A stretch of 64,000 nt of DNA from Bacteroidales bacterium. Lineage in GTDB: Bacteria; Bacteroidota; Bacteroidia; Bacteroidales; GCA-2748055. Position 1 is the stretch's first letter, and the number at the start of each line of letters is the position of its first letter. The position numbers and the translations under genes were made by a program. Under the pieces are notes generated by a model, which had not been told where the DNA came from, ran no database searches, and worked only from the letters and a program-made list of their open reading frames with translations. The stretch is from assembly GCA_016936975.1 (NCBI GenBank), contig JAFGWU010000039.1, positions 21,024 through 85,023 on the forward strand, given 5' to 3'. Below are positions 27,719 through 37,300 of this stretch, piece after piece.

Positions 27719-30469
27719 TCAATCTGTTTTGATGATCTTGCCTGTAACCGTTGAATAATTAAATAATACCCGGTAGAAATAAATGCCCGGATCAAGCGAT
27801 TCGGGAACCCAGGGCATGGTGTGACTGCCTGCCGGCATCTGTCCGCTGTAAAGATTTTCGACCAAACGACCGTCGACATTGAAGACCTGAATATCCAGAT
27901 TTCCGTTTTGAGGAAGATCAACCTGTAGTCTCATATGATCCCTGAACGGATTTGGATAGACGTTTACACTGAACTGGCCGCTGGTTGCTGATCCCGGTCT
28001 TTCTGTTGTTGCGAAATCCATATCGAATTCAGCCATGGTAAGAGCAGACCAGGTATTGTTACTGAATGCCCTGGCTTTAATCACTGTATTTTTATCAATA
28101 TAGACAGGATTGGAATAGAGCGTGGCAAATTCAGAGGTTCCTCCACCGATTTGTCTAGGGTCGTTGTCATCGGCAGCATAGTAAATATCTCCTGTTTCTG
28201 CAAATATTTCCAGATTTAACGGTTCTGATATCTCCCCGCCATAATGACTGAAGGTTGGTGCATCGATATCGGGGTAGAGTCCTTCATTCCTGAACTGCTG
28301 AAAAACGATATCCGAACGGTCGGGAAAATAATCCGATAAAAGGGCATTTTTTGCTACCAGCCAGTGGTCGTTTCTGGTATAAAGTTCTGCCACCTCATCC
28401 CGCGGTTGCACATCCCTCCGATAATCCCCCCACCTTGCACTTTCCGTAATAACAGCCATGTCCAGTTCATTTGCCAGTTCATTGAAACGATCAGCCGTGA
28501 CTGTGGCAGTCATTGCGCCTCCATCGAAGAAATGAGCCCTGAGGTGATCGGCAAAGCGCAGCCTGAACTCCTCATTTTGTTTCAGTTCTTTATATATGGT
28601 TGTGGGTTCACCCTGTATGTCATCAACCATGTTTACACTTTTATCCGTCAGGGAATTTTCCGCATCCCAGCTGAAAAATCTGAAACCAGCATCGTTCCTG
28701 ACCCTGTTTCTGGCTGCCAGCCAATTATTGTGATCCCAGTCGTTGTTACCTATATAAACATTTAAAATGATGTAATTTATCAGGTTATCCACGTCCAGCA
28801 GGTTTGAATACCCTGCATTCAGGGTTCCATCGGCATTTCTTCCCTGGATCCTGAAATATGCAGTATTGTCGGACAGGCCGCCACCCACCTGTGCCATTAA
28901 TTGATTCCAGGCTATCTGGTTTCCGTCCACCACATCATTATGGTCCTTCACCATATCATAATCCTCTTCCTTTCCGCCCCAATAAGATTCAGTAAAATCG
29001 TTATTCACTTTTTCCGTTACGCAATATACGCCCCAGTAAAGGCTATTCAGATACAGATGCACAAATTTGTTATGAGGAGAGAGATCTCCCATATCAAGCT
29101 GACTGTTTTTGGCGAATGGATCCTGGAGAAATGTAGTATTGATGCGCTGACTGACATTGTTATGCATCCACGAATAATTATATCCTGACCTCAGGATTAA
29201 CGTGTTAAAGTCATTGGTTGCATCACGATCGTCTGTAAAAAAATTATAGTTCAGCCTGGTTGGCCCGAATTCGCTTCTGAAGACTAGCCTGAAGGAGTGT
29301 TTCTGGCTGTTTTCAGGCACTCTGCTGTTTCCACCGTGGAGTTTGATCCCGCAGTTTATTTGAAAATCCGAATGGTTTTCCGGATCAAGATATTCCAGGG
29401 ATATTTGTCGTTCCCAGTCAATCCCCAGGGCACCGGCCCCTGAACTTCCGGTATAGATATAAATCCCGCCGCTTTCGGGGTCATCACTGTGTGAGAAAAT
29501 ATTCCCCGGATCGGTTACGACGGATAATGTTGGTATCGATGTAAGGGCTGTTTCCATCAGGAGAGCATAACCAGGGTCATTACAAACCTCCGGGTCCATT
29601 TCGTAGTCGGAGGGTGCATTGCCATCTGAAAATTTTAAGGGGCTCCATTCCTGCGGGTATCCTTCCGGATCATCGGGTTGTTGAAGAATATCTTCTATAA
29701 ACAGATAGGTATGGGTAATTACATCGCTGTACTGGCCGCTGTTAGTTACCGCAACTGCACTTAAGGGAGTTGTGGTTCCGATCTGGATGGGAGTGCTGTA
29801 TAAAGTACCGTTCAAACTGTTGGGGCGGCTGCCGTCAGTCGTATAATAGATAGCCAGATTTGCATCTGCCACTGAAAGCTGAACTTCAAAAGGCCCTTCA
29901 TAAAATCCCCTGCCTTTGCTGAAAACAGGAGTAAATACCTGGTTCCCGAGGGTGTTTTCACTTCCGGGTGTTGGTGTCTCCATAAAAGTGTGCTGGGAGG
30001 ATATTATTCCGTAAGAAACATCCTGTCTCTGGACCGGAAAGGTTGGCCCGTAGGAGTATGAGATTGTCCTGCCGTCAGGCTCTGTTAAAGCCAGGTATTC
30101 TCCCGAACCGGATAGTTTAAAGCTGGTGTGCAGGTTATTTGACGGATTGATCCTGTTTTTACCCGAGGCATAAATTACAAGGTATTCCCCTGCAACAATG
30201 GTAATATCCGGAAAGGTCCATTTATTCAGATTACCGGCATTATCGGTCAGATACCACCCCGTTAAATTAATATCGGATGATCCGGGATTATGGATTTCAA
30301 GCCAATCCGGGTAATCTCCGTCCTCATCCTGGAGTGTGGAACCGTTTATGGCCATGAACTCACTGATAAGTAATTTATGAGTGTCCGCAGCATAGAGGAG
30401 GTTTGAAATTGTCACTCCTGTTATTATTGTTAATATTCCCAGGTAATTTCTTTTAGTTTTCTTAAACAT
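27719..30469 (-). CDS. Lamin-tail domain plus CotH-kinase-like domain, chitobiase/FN3-like segments and T9SS sorting domain
   Basis: 'LLISEFMAINGSTLQDEDGDYPDWLEIHNPGSSDINLTGWYLTDNAGNLNKWTFP' (lamin tail). 'LHGGNSRVPENSQKHSFRLVFRSEFG...YLNSLYWGVYCVTEKV' (CotH). 'VYPNPFRDHMRLQVDLPQ' (T9SS). Start moved to the ATG at 30469. Confidence 0.85.
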   Translation of the reverse strand: MFKKTKRNYLGILTIITGVTISNLLYAADTHKLLISEFMAINGSTLQDEDGDYPDWLEIHNPGSSDINLTGWYLTDNAGNLNKWTFPDITIVAGEYLVIYASGKNRINPSNNLHTSFKLSGSGEYLALTEPDGRTISYSYGPTFPVQRQDVSYGIISSQHTFMETPTPGSENTLGNQVFTPVFSKGRGFYEGPFEVQLSVADANLAIYYTTDGSRPNSLNGTLYSTPIQIGTTTPLSAVAVTNSGQYSDVITHTYLFIEDILQQPDDPEGYPQEWSPLKFSDGNAPSDYEMDPEVCNDPGYALLMETALTSIPTLSVVTDPGNIFSHSDDPESGGIYIYTGSSGAGALGIDWERQISLEYLDPENHSDFQINCGIKLHGGNSRVPENSQKHSFRLVFRSEFGPTRLNYNFFTDDRDATNDFNTLILRSGYNYSWMHNNVSQRINTTFLQDPFAKNSQLDMGDLSPHNKFVHLYLNSLYWGVYCVTEKVNNDFTESYWGGKEEDYDMVKDHNDVVDGNQIAWNQLMAQVGGGLSDNTAYFRIQGRNADGTLNAGYSNLLDVDNLINYIILNVYIGNNDWDHNNWLAARNRVRNDAGFRFFSWDAENSLTDKSVNMVDDIQGEPTTIYKELKQNEEFRLRFADHLRAHFFDGGAMTATVTADRFNELANELDMAVITESARWGDYRRDVQPRDEVAELYTRNDHWLVAKNALLSDYFPDRSDIVFQQFRNEGLYPDIDAPTFSHYGGEISEPLNLEIFAETGDIYYAADDNDPRQIGGGTSEFATLYSNPVYIDKNTVIKARAFSNNTWSALTMAEFDMDFATTERPGSATSGQFSVNVYPNPFRDHMRLQVDLPQNGNLDIQVFNVDGRLVENLYSGQMPAGSHTMPWVPESLDPGIYFYRVLFNYSTVTGKIIKTD

Positions 30470-30498
30470 GCCAAATAATAAATAGAAAAGAAATGAAT

Positions 30499-31320
30499 TC
30501 AACTTCCCAGCAATTCCCTGTATTCTGAAGGGGTCATGATATCACCTCCCATTGAAATTACCAGGTTGGCGATCTCTTCAACCAGGATGGAATTGTGTTC
30601 GGCGATTTTTCCCTGTCTGTAATAAAATGAATCTTCAAAGCCCACTCTCAAAACGGTTGTTCCCATGGCAATGGCTCCGGCCAGAAATGAGAAATCCACC
30701 ATTCCGTCATGGGTTAATCCCCAGTGTGCTCCAGTCTCAACAAGTGAAGAAATAAAAGTAAGGTTTCTCATATCTGCCTTCAATGCTCCTTTGATTCCAA
30801 AGCAGAAGTTAAAATGGAGCGGGCGCTCCAGAACCCCTTCGTTTGCGAGTTGAATGCTGGTTTCCACCATGCTCACATCAAAACACTCCAGTTCAGGCAC
30901 TACTAAGGTTTCCTTCATTCTTTTTGCCCAGTAACGTATATCCGGAAGGGTATTGATATATACCTCCTCTCCGAAGTTAATGGACCCCATATTCAATGAT
31001 GCTACTTCAACCCGGGGATCGGTCAGACAAACAGAACGTTCTTCAAGAGAGAGTTCCGCCAGCCCTCCTGTGGATCCCTGGATGACGATATCGGAACCGG
31101 CAGTGATCAGATCGAGTGTCCGGCTGAATTCCTTCATTTCGGAAGTTTGGCGGCCCTTTTCATCCCTTACATGAAGATGGACCATGCCGGCTCCTTTTTC
31201 TGCGCAGGCGATGACCTCCTCAGCTATTTCTTCAGGTTTCAGGGGGTTATTACAGCGATTCGGTACCGGTTTCCCGAAATGGCTTACCGGAGCCACAGTG
31301 ATCAGTACTTTTTTATTCAT
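30499..31320 (-). CDS. BKACE family (beta-keto acid cleavage enzyme, DUF849)
   Basis: 'LITVAPVSHFGKPVPNRCNNPLKPEEIAEEVIACAEKGAGMVHLHVRDEKGRQTSE' is the BKACE signature with the HLH metal site. Confidence 0.9.
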   Translation of the reverse strand: MNKKVLITVAPVSHFGKPVPNRCNNPLKPEEIAEEVIACAEKGAGMVHLHVRDEKGRQTSEMKEFSRTLDLITAGSDIVIQGSTGGLAELSLEERSVCLTDPRVEVASLNMGSINFGEEVYINTLPDIRYWAKRMKETLVVPELECFDVSMVETSIQLANEGVLERPLHFNFCFGIKGALKADMRNLTFISSLVETGAHWGLTHDGMVDFSFLAGAIAMGTTVLRVGFEDSFYYRQGKIAEHNSILVEEIANLVISMGGDIMTPSEYRELLGS

Positions 31321-31363
31321 AGAAATAATGATGAAATGTGAAAAAGATTGGCATCATATTAAT

Positions 31364-31477
31364 TTGCAAATCTATTGGTTTAAAATTATTTTTGCAATAA
31401 AACGTTTGCATTTATTGCACGAAGATGCAATTTTAAGATATTGGAAATGAGATTATAATTAAATGTAAACGTTAACA
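31364..31477. promoter_or_regulatory. Divergent regulatory region B: two LacI-type operators 67 bp apart plus a minus-strand Bacteroidota promoter
   Basis: AAACGTTT core centred at 31403/31404 and TGTAAACGTTAACA at 31464-31477. Minus-strand TTGC-N19-TAGATTTG. Ungapped 114-bp match to region A. Confidence 0.75.
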
Positions 31478-31524
31478 ACAAATAATGCACTTTTATCACT
31501 TCCCAAGTAAAAGACTTTTCAGTT

Positions 31525-34257
31525 ATGAAAAAAACCGGAATCATTTCTTTTTTTCTGCTTTTGATTATTCTGCTGGCAGGTTGCGGCAAACCAAAAAATG
31601 TCATTATCATATCAGGTAATGATGATCCGAAAACCCGCTTTGGAGTGGAATGGCTTTCCGCCAGGTTAGCTGAAGCAGGCTTCTCGGTAGAGGTTCGTAA
31701 TACCCCGGCCGACACTGTTCATCATTCAATCATTATCGGATTGAAAAAAGATGCTCTGGTAGACGAATTTCTCAGGACAGAAACCCTCGATTCGGTTCTG
31801 CTATGCGATAATCAGGAGGGATATACGCTGATTTCGGGAAGGTCCCGGACCATAATAGCGGGGAATGATCCTTCAGGAACACTCTATGGATGCATCGAGC
31901 TTGCAAACAGAATAAAGGAAAACGGAATAATTCCTGAGATAACATTTTCGGATTATCCCGGAATGGTTTTACGTGGTGCGTGTGTCGGTCTGCAAAAAAC
32001 AGAATACCTTCCGGGCAGGGGTGTTTATGAATATCCTTATACGCCTGAGAACTTCCCATGGTTCTATGATCAGGAATTATGGATACGCTACCTGGACATG
32101 CTTGTGGAGAACAGGTTCAATGCATTGTTCCTCTGGAACGGTCATCCGTTCGCATCATTGGTGCGTCTGGAAGATTATCCTTATGCTGTTGAAGTGGACA
32201 GCGTCTCTTTCAGAAAGAATCAGGAAATCTTCAGGTTTCTGACTCTTGAGGCCGAAAAACGTGGTATCTGGGTTATACAGATGTTCTATAATATAATTGT
32301 ATCAAAACCCTTTGCTGAGAAACACCAGATTAGAACCCAGGATCGATCCCGTCCAATTACGCCCTTGATATCCGATTATACCCGAAAATCTGTTGCGTCA
32401 TTCATTGAAAATTATCCGAACGTTGGTTTAATGGTTTGCCTTGGGGAGGCAATGAATACTTATGAGGACGATGTTGAGTGGTTTACCGGAACCATTATTC
32501 CGGGGATCAGGGACGGATTGGAATCAATCGGCAGTGATGTTGAACCCCCTCTGATCCTGAGAGGCCATGATACCGATGCAAAAATGGTTATGGAAGCTGC
32601 TTTGCCCCTCTATCATAATCTTTATACCGTCTACAAATACAACGGAGAGTCCCTGACAACCTACACTCCAAGGAATTCGTGGGCCGATATTCCTATGGCG
32701 CTCAGTGAACTCGGTTCCGTTCATATTTCAAACGTTCATATTCTGGCCAACCTTGAACCGTTCCGGTATGGATCTCCGGATTTTATCCAGAAAAGTACCA
32801 TTGCAATGCATGAAATACAGGGAGCAAACGGATTGCATCTCTATCCTCAGACCTCATACTGGGACTGGCCCTATTCTGCAGATAAAGTGGACGGGCGTTT
32901 GCTTCAGATTGAGCGGGACTGGGTATGGTACAAAGCGTGGGGCAGATATGCATGGAACAGTTACCTCGAGCGGGAGAAGGAAGCAGATTACTGGAGCAAG
33001 CAGTTTGAAAGTTATTATGGATGCAGGGGATATGGCAGGGAGATTCTCAAAGCCTATGAGGAAACTGGTGAAATTGCGCCGAAGCTTTTAAGAAGATTTG
33101 GTATTTCCGATGGGAACAGGCAGACTCTGATGCTGGGGATGTTTATGAGTCAGCTCGTTAATCCTTATAAGTACACAGTTTATGAAAGTTTCCTGAATTC
33201 AAACGGACCAGAGGGTGAGATTCTTATTGATTATGCCAGGAAGGAGTTTCATAACGAACCGCATAACGGTGAAACGCCGCCACAGATAATACAAGAGGTA
33301 ATGGATCATGCCGCTTCTGCCATTGAAGCCATTGAAAAAGCAGCTCCTCATGTTACCAACAATATCGAAGAGTTCGAAAGGCTCAGGAATGATATATTCT
33401 GCTACAGGGATATAGCCGGTTTTTACGCGGACAGGGTTAAAGCAGCCATGTTGATTTTGAGATACAGGTACTCCAGGGATCCGGAGGATCTCAAATCCGC
33501 TTTGCCGTTTATAGAGGCAAGTTTGCAGACATTCAAAGACCTTTCAGATAGAACCGAAGGCACTTATTTGTACGCGAACAGCATGCAGACTGCCCAGAGA
33601 AGGATCCCCATTTCCGGAAGAGATGGGAAAAATAAGACATGGAGCGAGTTGCTGGTTCATTATGAAGAGGAGATGGAAATATTTAACAGGAATGTTCAGA
33701 TGTTATCCGGTGAACCGGATTCTCAAGCAACCCGGAATTATGAAACCCTTATTCCTGCGCGGATAAAAGTTTTGGAGCCTGAACCGGAATGGTTCAAATA
33801 TGAAATGGGACAACAGGTATATTCCGACCGGAATTTCAGGATAGAAGCGTTTGCTCCTGAGTTGTTGAATCTGGAGGGTCTGAAACTTTCAATGGAGAGG
33901 CAGGTGAAAGAGGGCACCAGGATAAGGTTCAGAAATGAAGAACCGGTGAAGGTGCTGGTCGGTTATTTTAACGGGCACAGCTACTCCATCCTGTCACCCC
34001 CAACACTTGAAACCAATGCTAATGCGAATGATCGCGGACAGGCGGATATAAAAATAGCGAATGGATTGCATATTCCCGGGCTTTATCCTGTAAACATTTA
34101 CACGTATCTGTTTGAACCGGGGGAGAATATCCTGGAGCTGGGTGCCGGCAGGGTGATGGTACTGGGTTTTATGGATGGAAACCAACAGATCAGGGTTCGT
34201 GATGCTGGAATTGGAAGTGAAGAGGAGGAATTGCCCATCGATTGGTTATTCTATTAG
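31525..34257 (+). CDS. Alpha-glucuronidase-like lipoprotein (GH67-related fold, atypical)
   Basis: Lipobox LAGC. N-terminal 'SARLAEAGFSVEV...IIAGNDPSGTLYGCIELANRI' resembles GH67/GH20 N-terminal domains. TIM-barrel 'DMLVENRFNALFLWNGHPFASLV'. Confidence 0.65.
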   Translation: MKKTGIISFFLLLIILLAGCGKPKNVIIISGNDDPKTRFGVEWLSARLAEAGFSVEVRNTPADTVHHSIIIGLKKDALVDEFLRTETLDSVLLCDNQEGYTLISGRSRTIIAGNDPSGTLYGCIELANRIKENGIIPEITFSDYPGMVLRGACVGLQKTEYLPGRGVYEYPYTPENFPWFYDQELWIRYLDMLVENRFNALFLWNGHPFASLVRLEDYPYAVEVDSVSFRKNQEIFRFLTLEAEKRGIWVIQMFYNIIVSKPFAEKHQIRTQDRSRPITPLISDYTRKSVASFIENYPNVGLMVCLGEAMNTYEDDVEWFTGTIIPGIRDGLESIGSDVEPPLILRGHDTDAKMVMEAALPLYHNLYTVYKYNGESLTTYTPRNSWADIPMALSELGSVHISNVHILANLEPFRYGSPDFIQKSTIAMHEIQGANGLHLYPQTSYWDWPYSADKVDGRLLQIERDWVWYKAWGRYAWNSYLEREKEADYWSKQFESYYGCRGYGREILKAYEETGEIAPKLLRRFGISDGNRQTLMLGMFMSQLVNPYKYTVYESFLNSNGPEGEILIDYARKEFHNEPHNGETPPQIIQEVMDHAASAIEAIEKAAPHVTNNIEEFERLRNDIFCYRDIAGFYADRVKAAMLILRYRYSRDPEDLKSALPFIEASLQTFKDLSDRTEGTYLYANSMQTAQRRIPISGRDGKNKTWSELLVHYEEEMEIFNRNVQMLSGEPDSQATRNYETLIPARIKVLEPEPEWFKYEMGQQVYSDRNFRIEAFAPELLNLEGLKLSMERQVKEGTRIRFRNEEPVKVLVGYFNGHSYSILSPPTLETNANANDRGQADIKIANGLHIPGLYPVNIYTYLFEPGENILELGAGRVMVLGFMDGNQQIRVRDAGIGSEEEELPIDWLFY

Positions 34258-34323
34258 TGGTAAAGCAGTGCTTAAATTGAATGAGACGATTATATTTGCT
34301 AATGTCTTGCCAGTCTGCGAGAA

Positions 34324-34340
34324 TATTCATTAAATGAATA
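34324..34340. repeat. 17-bp AT-rich perfect palindrome upstream of a GH2 gene
   Basis: TATTCATT-A-AATGAATA, 8-bp arms. Confidence 0.5.
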
Positions 34341-34356
34341 ATTAACACATATCCTG

Positions 34357-37300
34357 GTGGATTTTCCAAAGAGATATTACTGTTGCCCTATAAAAAAAAA
34401 TCGTTCTGTTTTTCCATTGAAACCTGTGGCAATTCTGTTTGCCTTGATTCTCCTATCTGCCTGTACAAACAATAAAGAGGTCCGGAAAATAATATCCCTG
34501 AATACCGGGTGGAAAAGTATCGCAATGGACTCTCTGTCTGAGTCTGACGGTATCTATTCCATTTCTGACTTTGACGATTCGGAATGGAAATCCGTTGATA
34601 TACCCCACAACTGGGATGACTATTACGGATATCGCCGGTTACGTCATGGAAATTTACATGGGGTTGCATGGTACAGGAGAGAATTAACAATAAATAAGGA
34701 GTCGGAAAACAGCCGCTATTTTTTATGGTTTGAGGGCGTCGGGTCCTATGCCACAGTCTGGATGAACGGAATGAAGGTCGGTTATCATGCAGGAGGAAGA
34801 ACCTCCTTCACAGTGGATATTACTGATGCAATTTCCTTTAACGGGGAGAACGTACTTCTCGTTCGTGCCGATCATCCCCCAAATATCAGGGATCTTCCAT
34901 GGGTTTGCGGAGGATGCAGTCCTGAATGGGGCTTTTCTGAGGGCAGTCAGCCGTTTGGAATATTCAGGCCCGTTCATCTTGTGGTCACTGCTCCAATAAG
35001 GATTGAACCGTTTGGCGTTCATGTCTGGAATGATGTTGGAGCCGGAAAGGTATCTGTGAACACACATATCAGAAATTACAGCCAGGTTCATGAAACTGTC
35101 TGTCTGGTTAGCCGGATTGAAGACAAGCAGGGTAAGATTGTCAGCAGGAAAGAAACAAAAACTGAAATTCGTCCCGGAGAAACCATAACCATTCAGCAGC
35201 ATTTCACTGATATCCGGCAGCCCCATCTCTGGTCCCCTGAGGATCCTTACCTTTATAAACTGGTGTCGCAGATTCATCAGAATAAAGTTAATGTTGACAG
35301 GACTGTTACTCAATTTGGAATCCGTTGGATTCATTGGGATATAGATGGGGATAGTGCAACAAACCGCTTTTATTTAAACGGGAAGCCCTATTTTATTAAT
35401 GGGACAGCCGAATATGAGCATCTCCTGGGGCAAAGTCATGCTTTCTCGGAAAAGCAGGTCGAAGCGAGAGTGGAGCAAATCAAATCTGCAGGTTTTAATG
35501 CGTTCAGGGACGCGCATCAGCCTCATAATTTAAGATACCAGCACTTCTGGGACAGTCTTGGCATCTTATGGTGGCCACAGATGGCGGCACACATATGGTT
35601 CGATAATCCCGCTTTCAGGGAAAACTTCAAAAAACTGCTATCGGATTGGATTATTGAACGAAGAAACAGTCCTTCAATTATTCTCTGGGGACTGGAAAAC
35701 GAAAGCACCCTTCCGGAGGATTTTGCCAGGGAATGTGCAGATCTGATCAGGCAATTGGATCCGACAGCCTCGATTCAGCGAAAAATAACAACCTGTAACG
35801 GGGGAACCGGGACCGATTGGAATGTTATACAGAATTGGTCCGGGACTTATGGTGGTGATCCCGCTTTATATGGTGATGAACTGATAAAACATGCGTTGAA
35901 CGGGGAATATGGAGCATGGCGCAGTATTGGATTGCATACAGAAGGAGAATTTGTGCAGGACGGGCCCCTGAGCGAAGAGCGGTTCTGCCTGCTCATGGAA
36001 TCAAAAATCCGTTTGTCCGATTCGGTAAGCAGTCAGTGTTGCGGGCATTTTCACTGGCTGTTTGCCTCCCATGAAAATCCTGGCAGGATTCAGGGGGGAG
36101 AGGGAATCAGGGATATAGACCGTTTGGGACCGGTAAATTACAAGGGACTGTTCACGATATGGGGGGAACCGACCGACGGATATTATTTGTACAGGTCGAA
36201 TTATGCACCGAAGGAGCATGATCCGATGGTTTATATCGTTTCACATACCTGGGAGGATCGGTGGATAAACAGCGGGATAAAAAATGGGATAAGGGTGTTC
36301 TCAAATTGCGATGAAGTCGAATTATTTAATGGGTCTGCCTCCCTCGGAAAAAAGAATAATCCCGGCAGAGGGTCTCACTATACCTGGGACAGTGTGGAGA
36401 TCAACAATAATATCCTTCATGCGGTGGGATATGTAAATAAAAGGAAGGCCGCTGAAGATTGTATCGTATTGAATCATCAGGATACAGCTATAAATATTGC
36501 GGATTTTGCCGGAAATGATATATCCGTTCCGAAGGAAATAAAAGGGCATCATTATCTCTATCGTGTCAACTGCGGAGGGCCGGATTACACAGATCGTTAC
36601 GGACATAAGTGGATGGCCGATCTGCCGTACGATGGAACAAAATCCTGGGGATCGGTTTCATGGACCGGTGATTTCAGGGACCTTCCTTCAAATTACGGAA
36701 GCCAGAGATACACCCGTGATCCCATAAAAGGAACGCTTGACTGGCCCCTTTTTCAGACATTCAGATACGGCCGGCACCGGTTAAAATATCATTTTCCCCT
36801 CCCGGATGGAGACTACCTGGTGGAGCTCTTTTTTATTGAACCCTGGTATGGAACGGGGGGAGGAATAGATTGTGAAGGATGGCGCGTTTTTAATGTGGCA
36901 TTCAACGGGAAAAACGTGATTAATGATCTTGATATATGGAGAGAAACAGGTCATGATCACGTTCTGAAAAAAACCATCCGGACCACCATCGACAGTGGTT
37001 ATCTCGAGATTTCATTTCCGGAAGTGTTATCCGGACAGGCCGTAATTTCAGCAATAGCCATTTCTACGAAGGATAAAAAGATCCTTCCGGTGCCGCGATC
37101 CACTGGATTGATTAAAGAGTTACTCAGTAAAAATGGTGAAATAAAAGGGCAGTGGACAATTCAATACTGGTTATCAACCGGAATAAGAAATTATTCTGAC
37201 GAAAGATCCGCGTTTTTCCACCTGCCTCCGGAACTTCACGGAGCGGAGTGGATCAGGACCCCTTGCAGCAAAGCTAATCTGCTTTTCGGCACTTCAGTCG

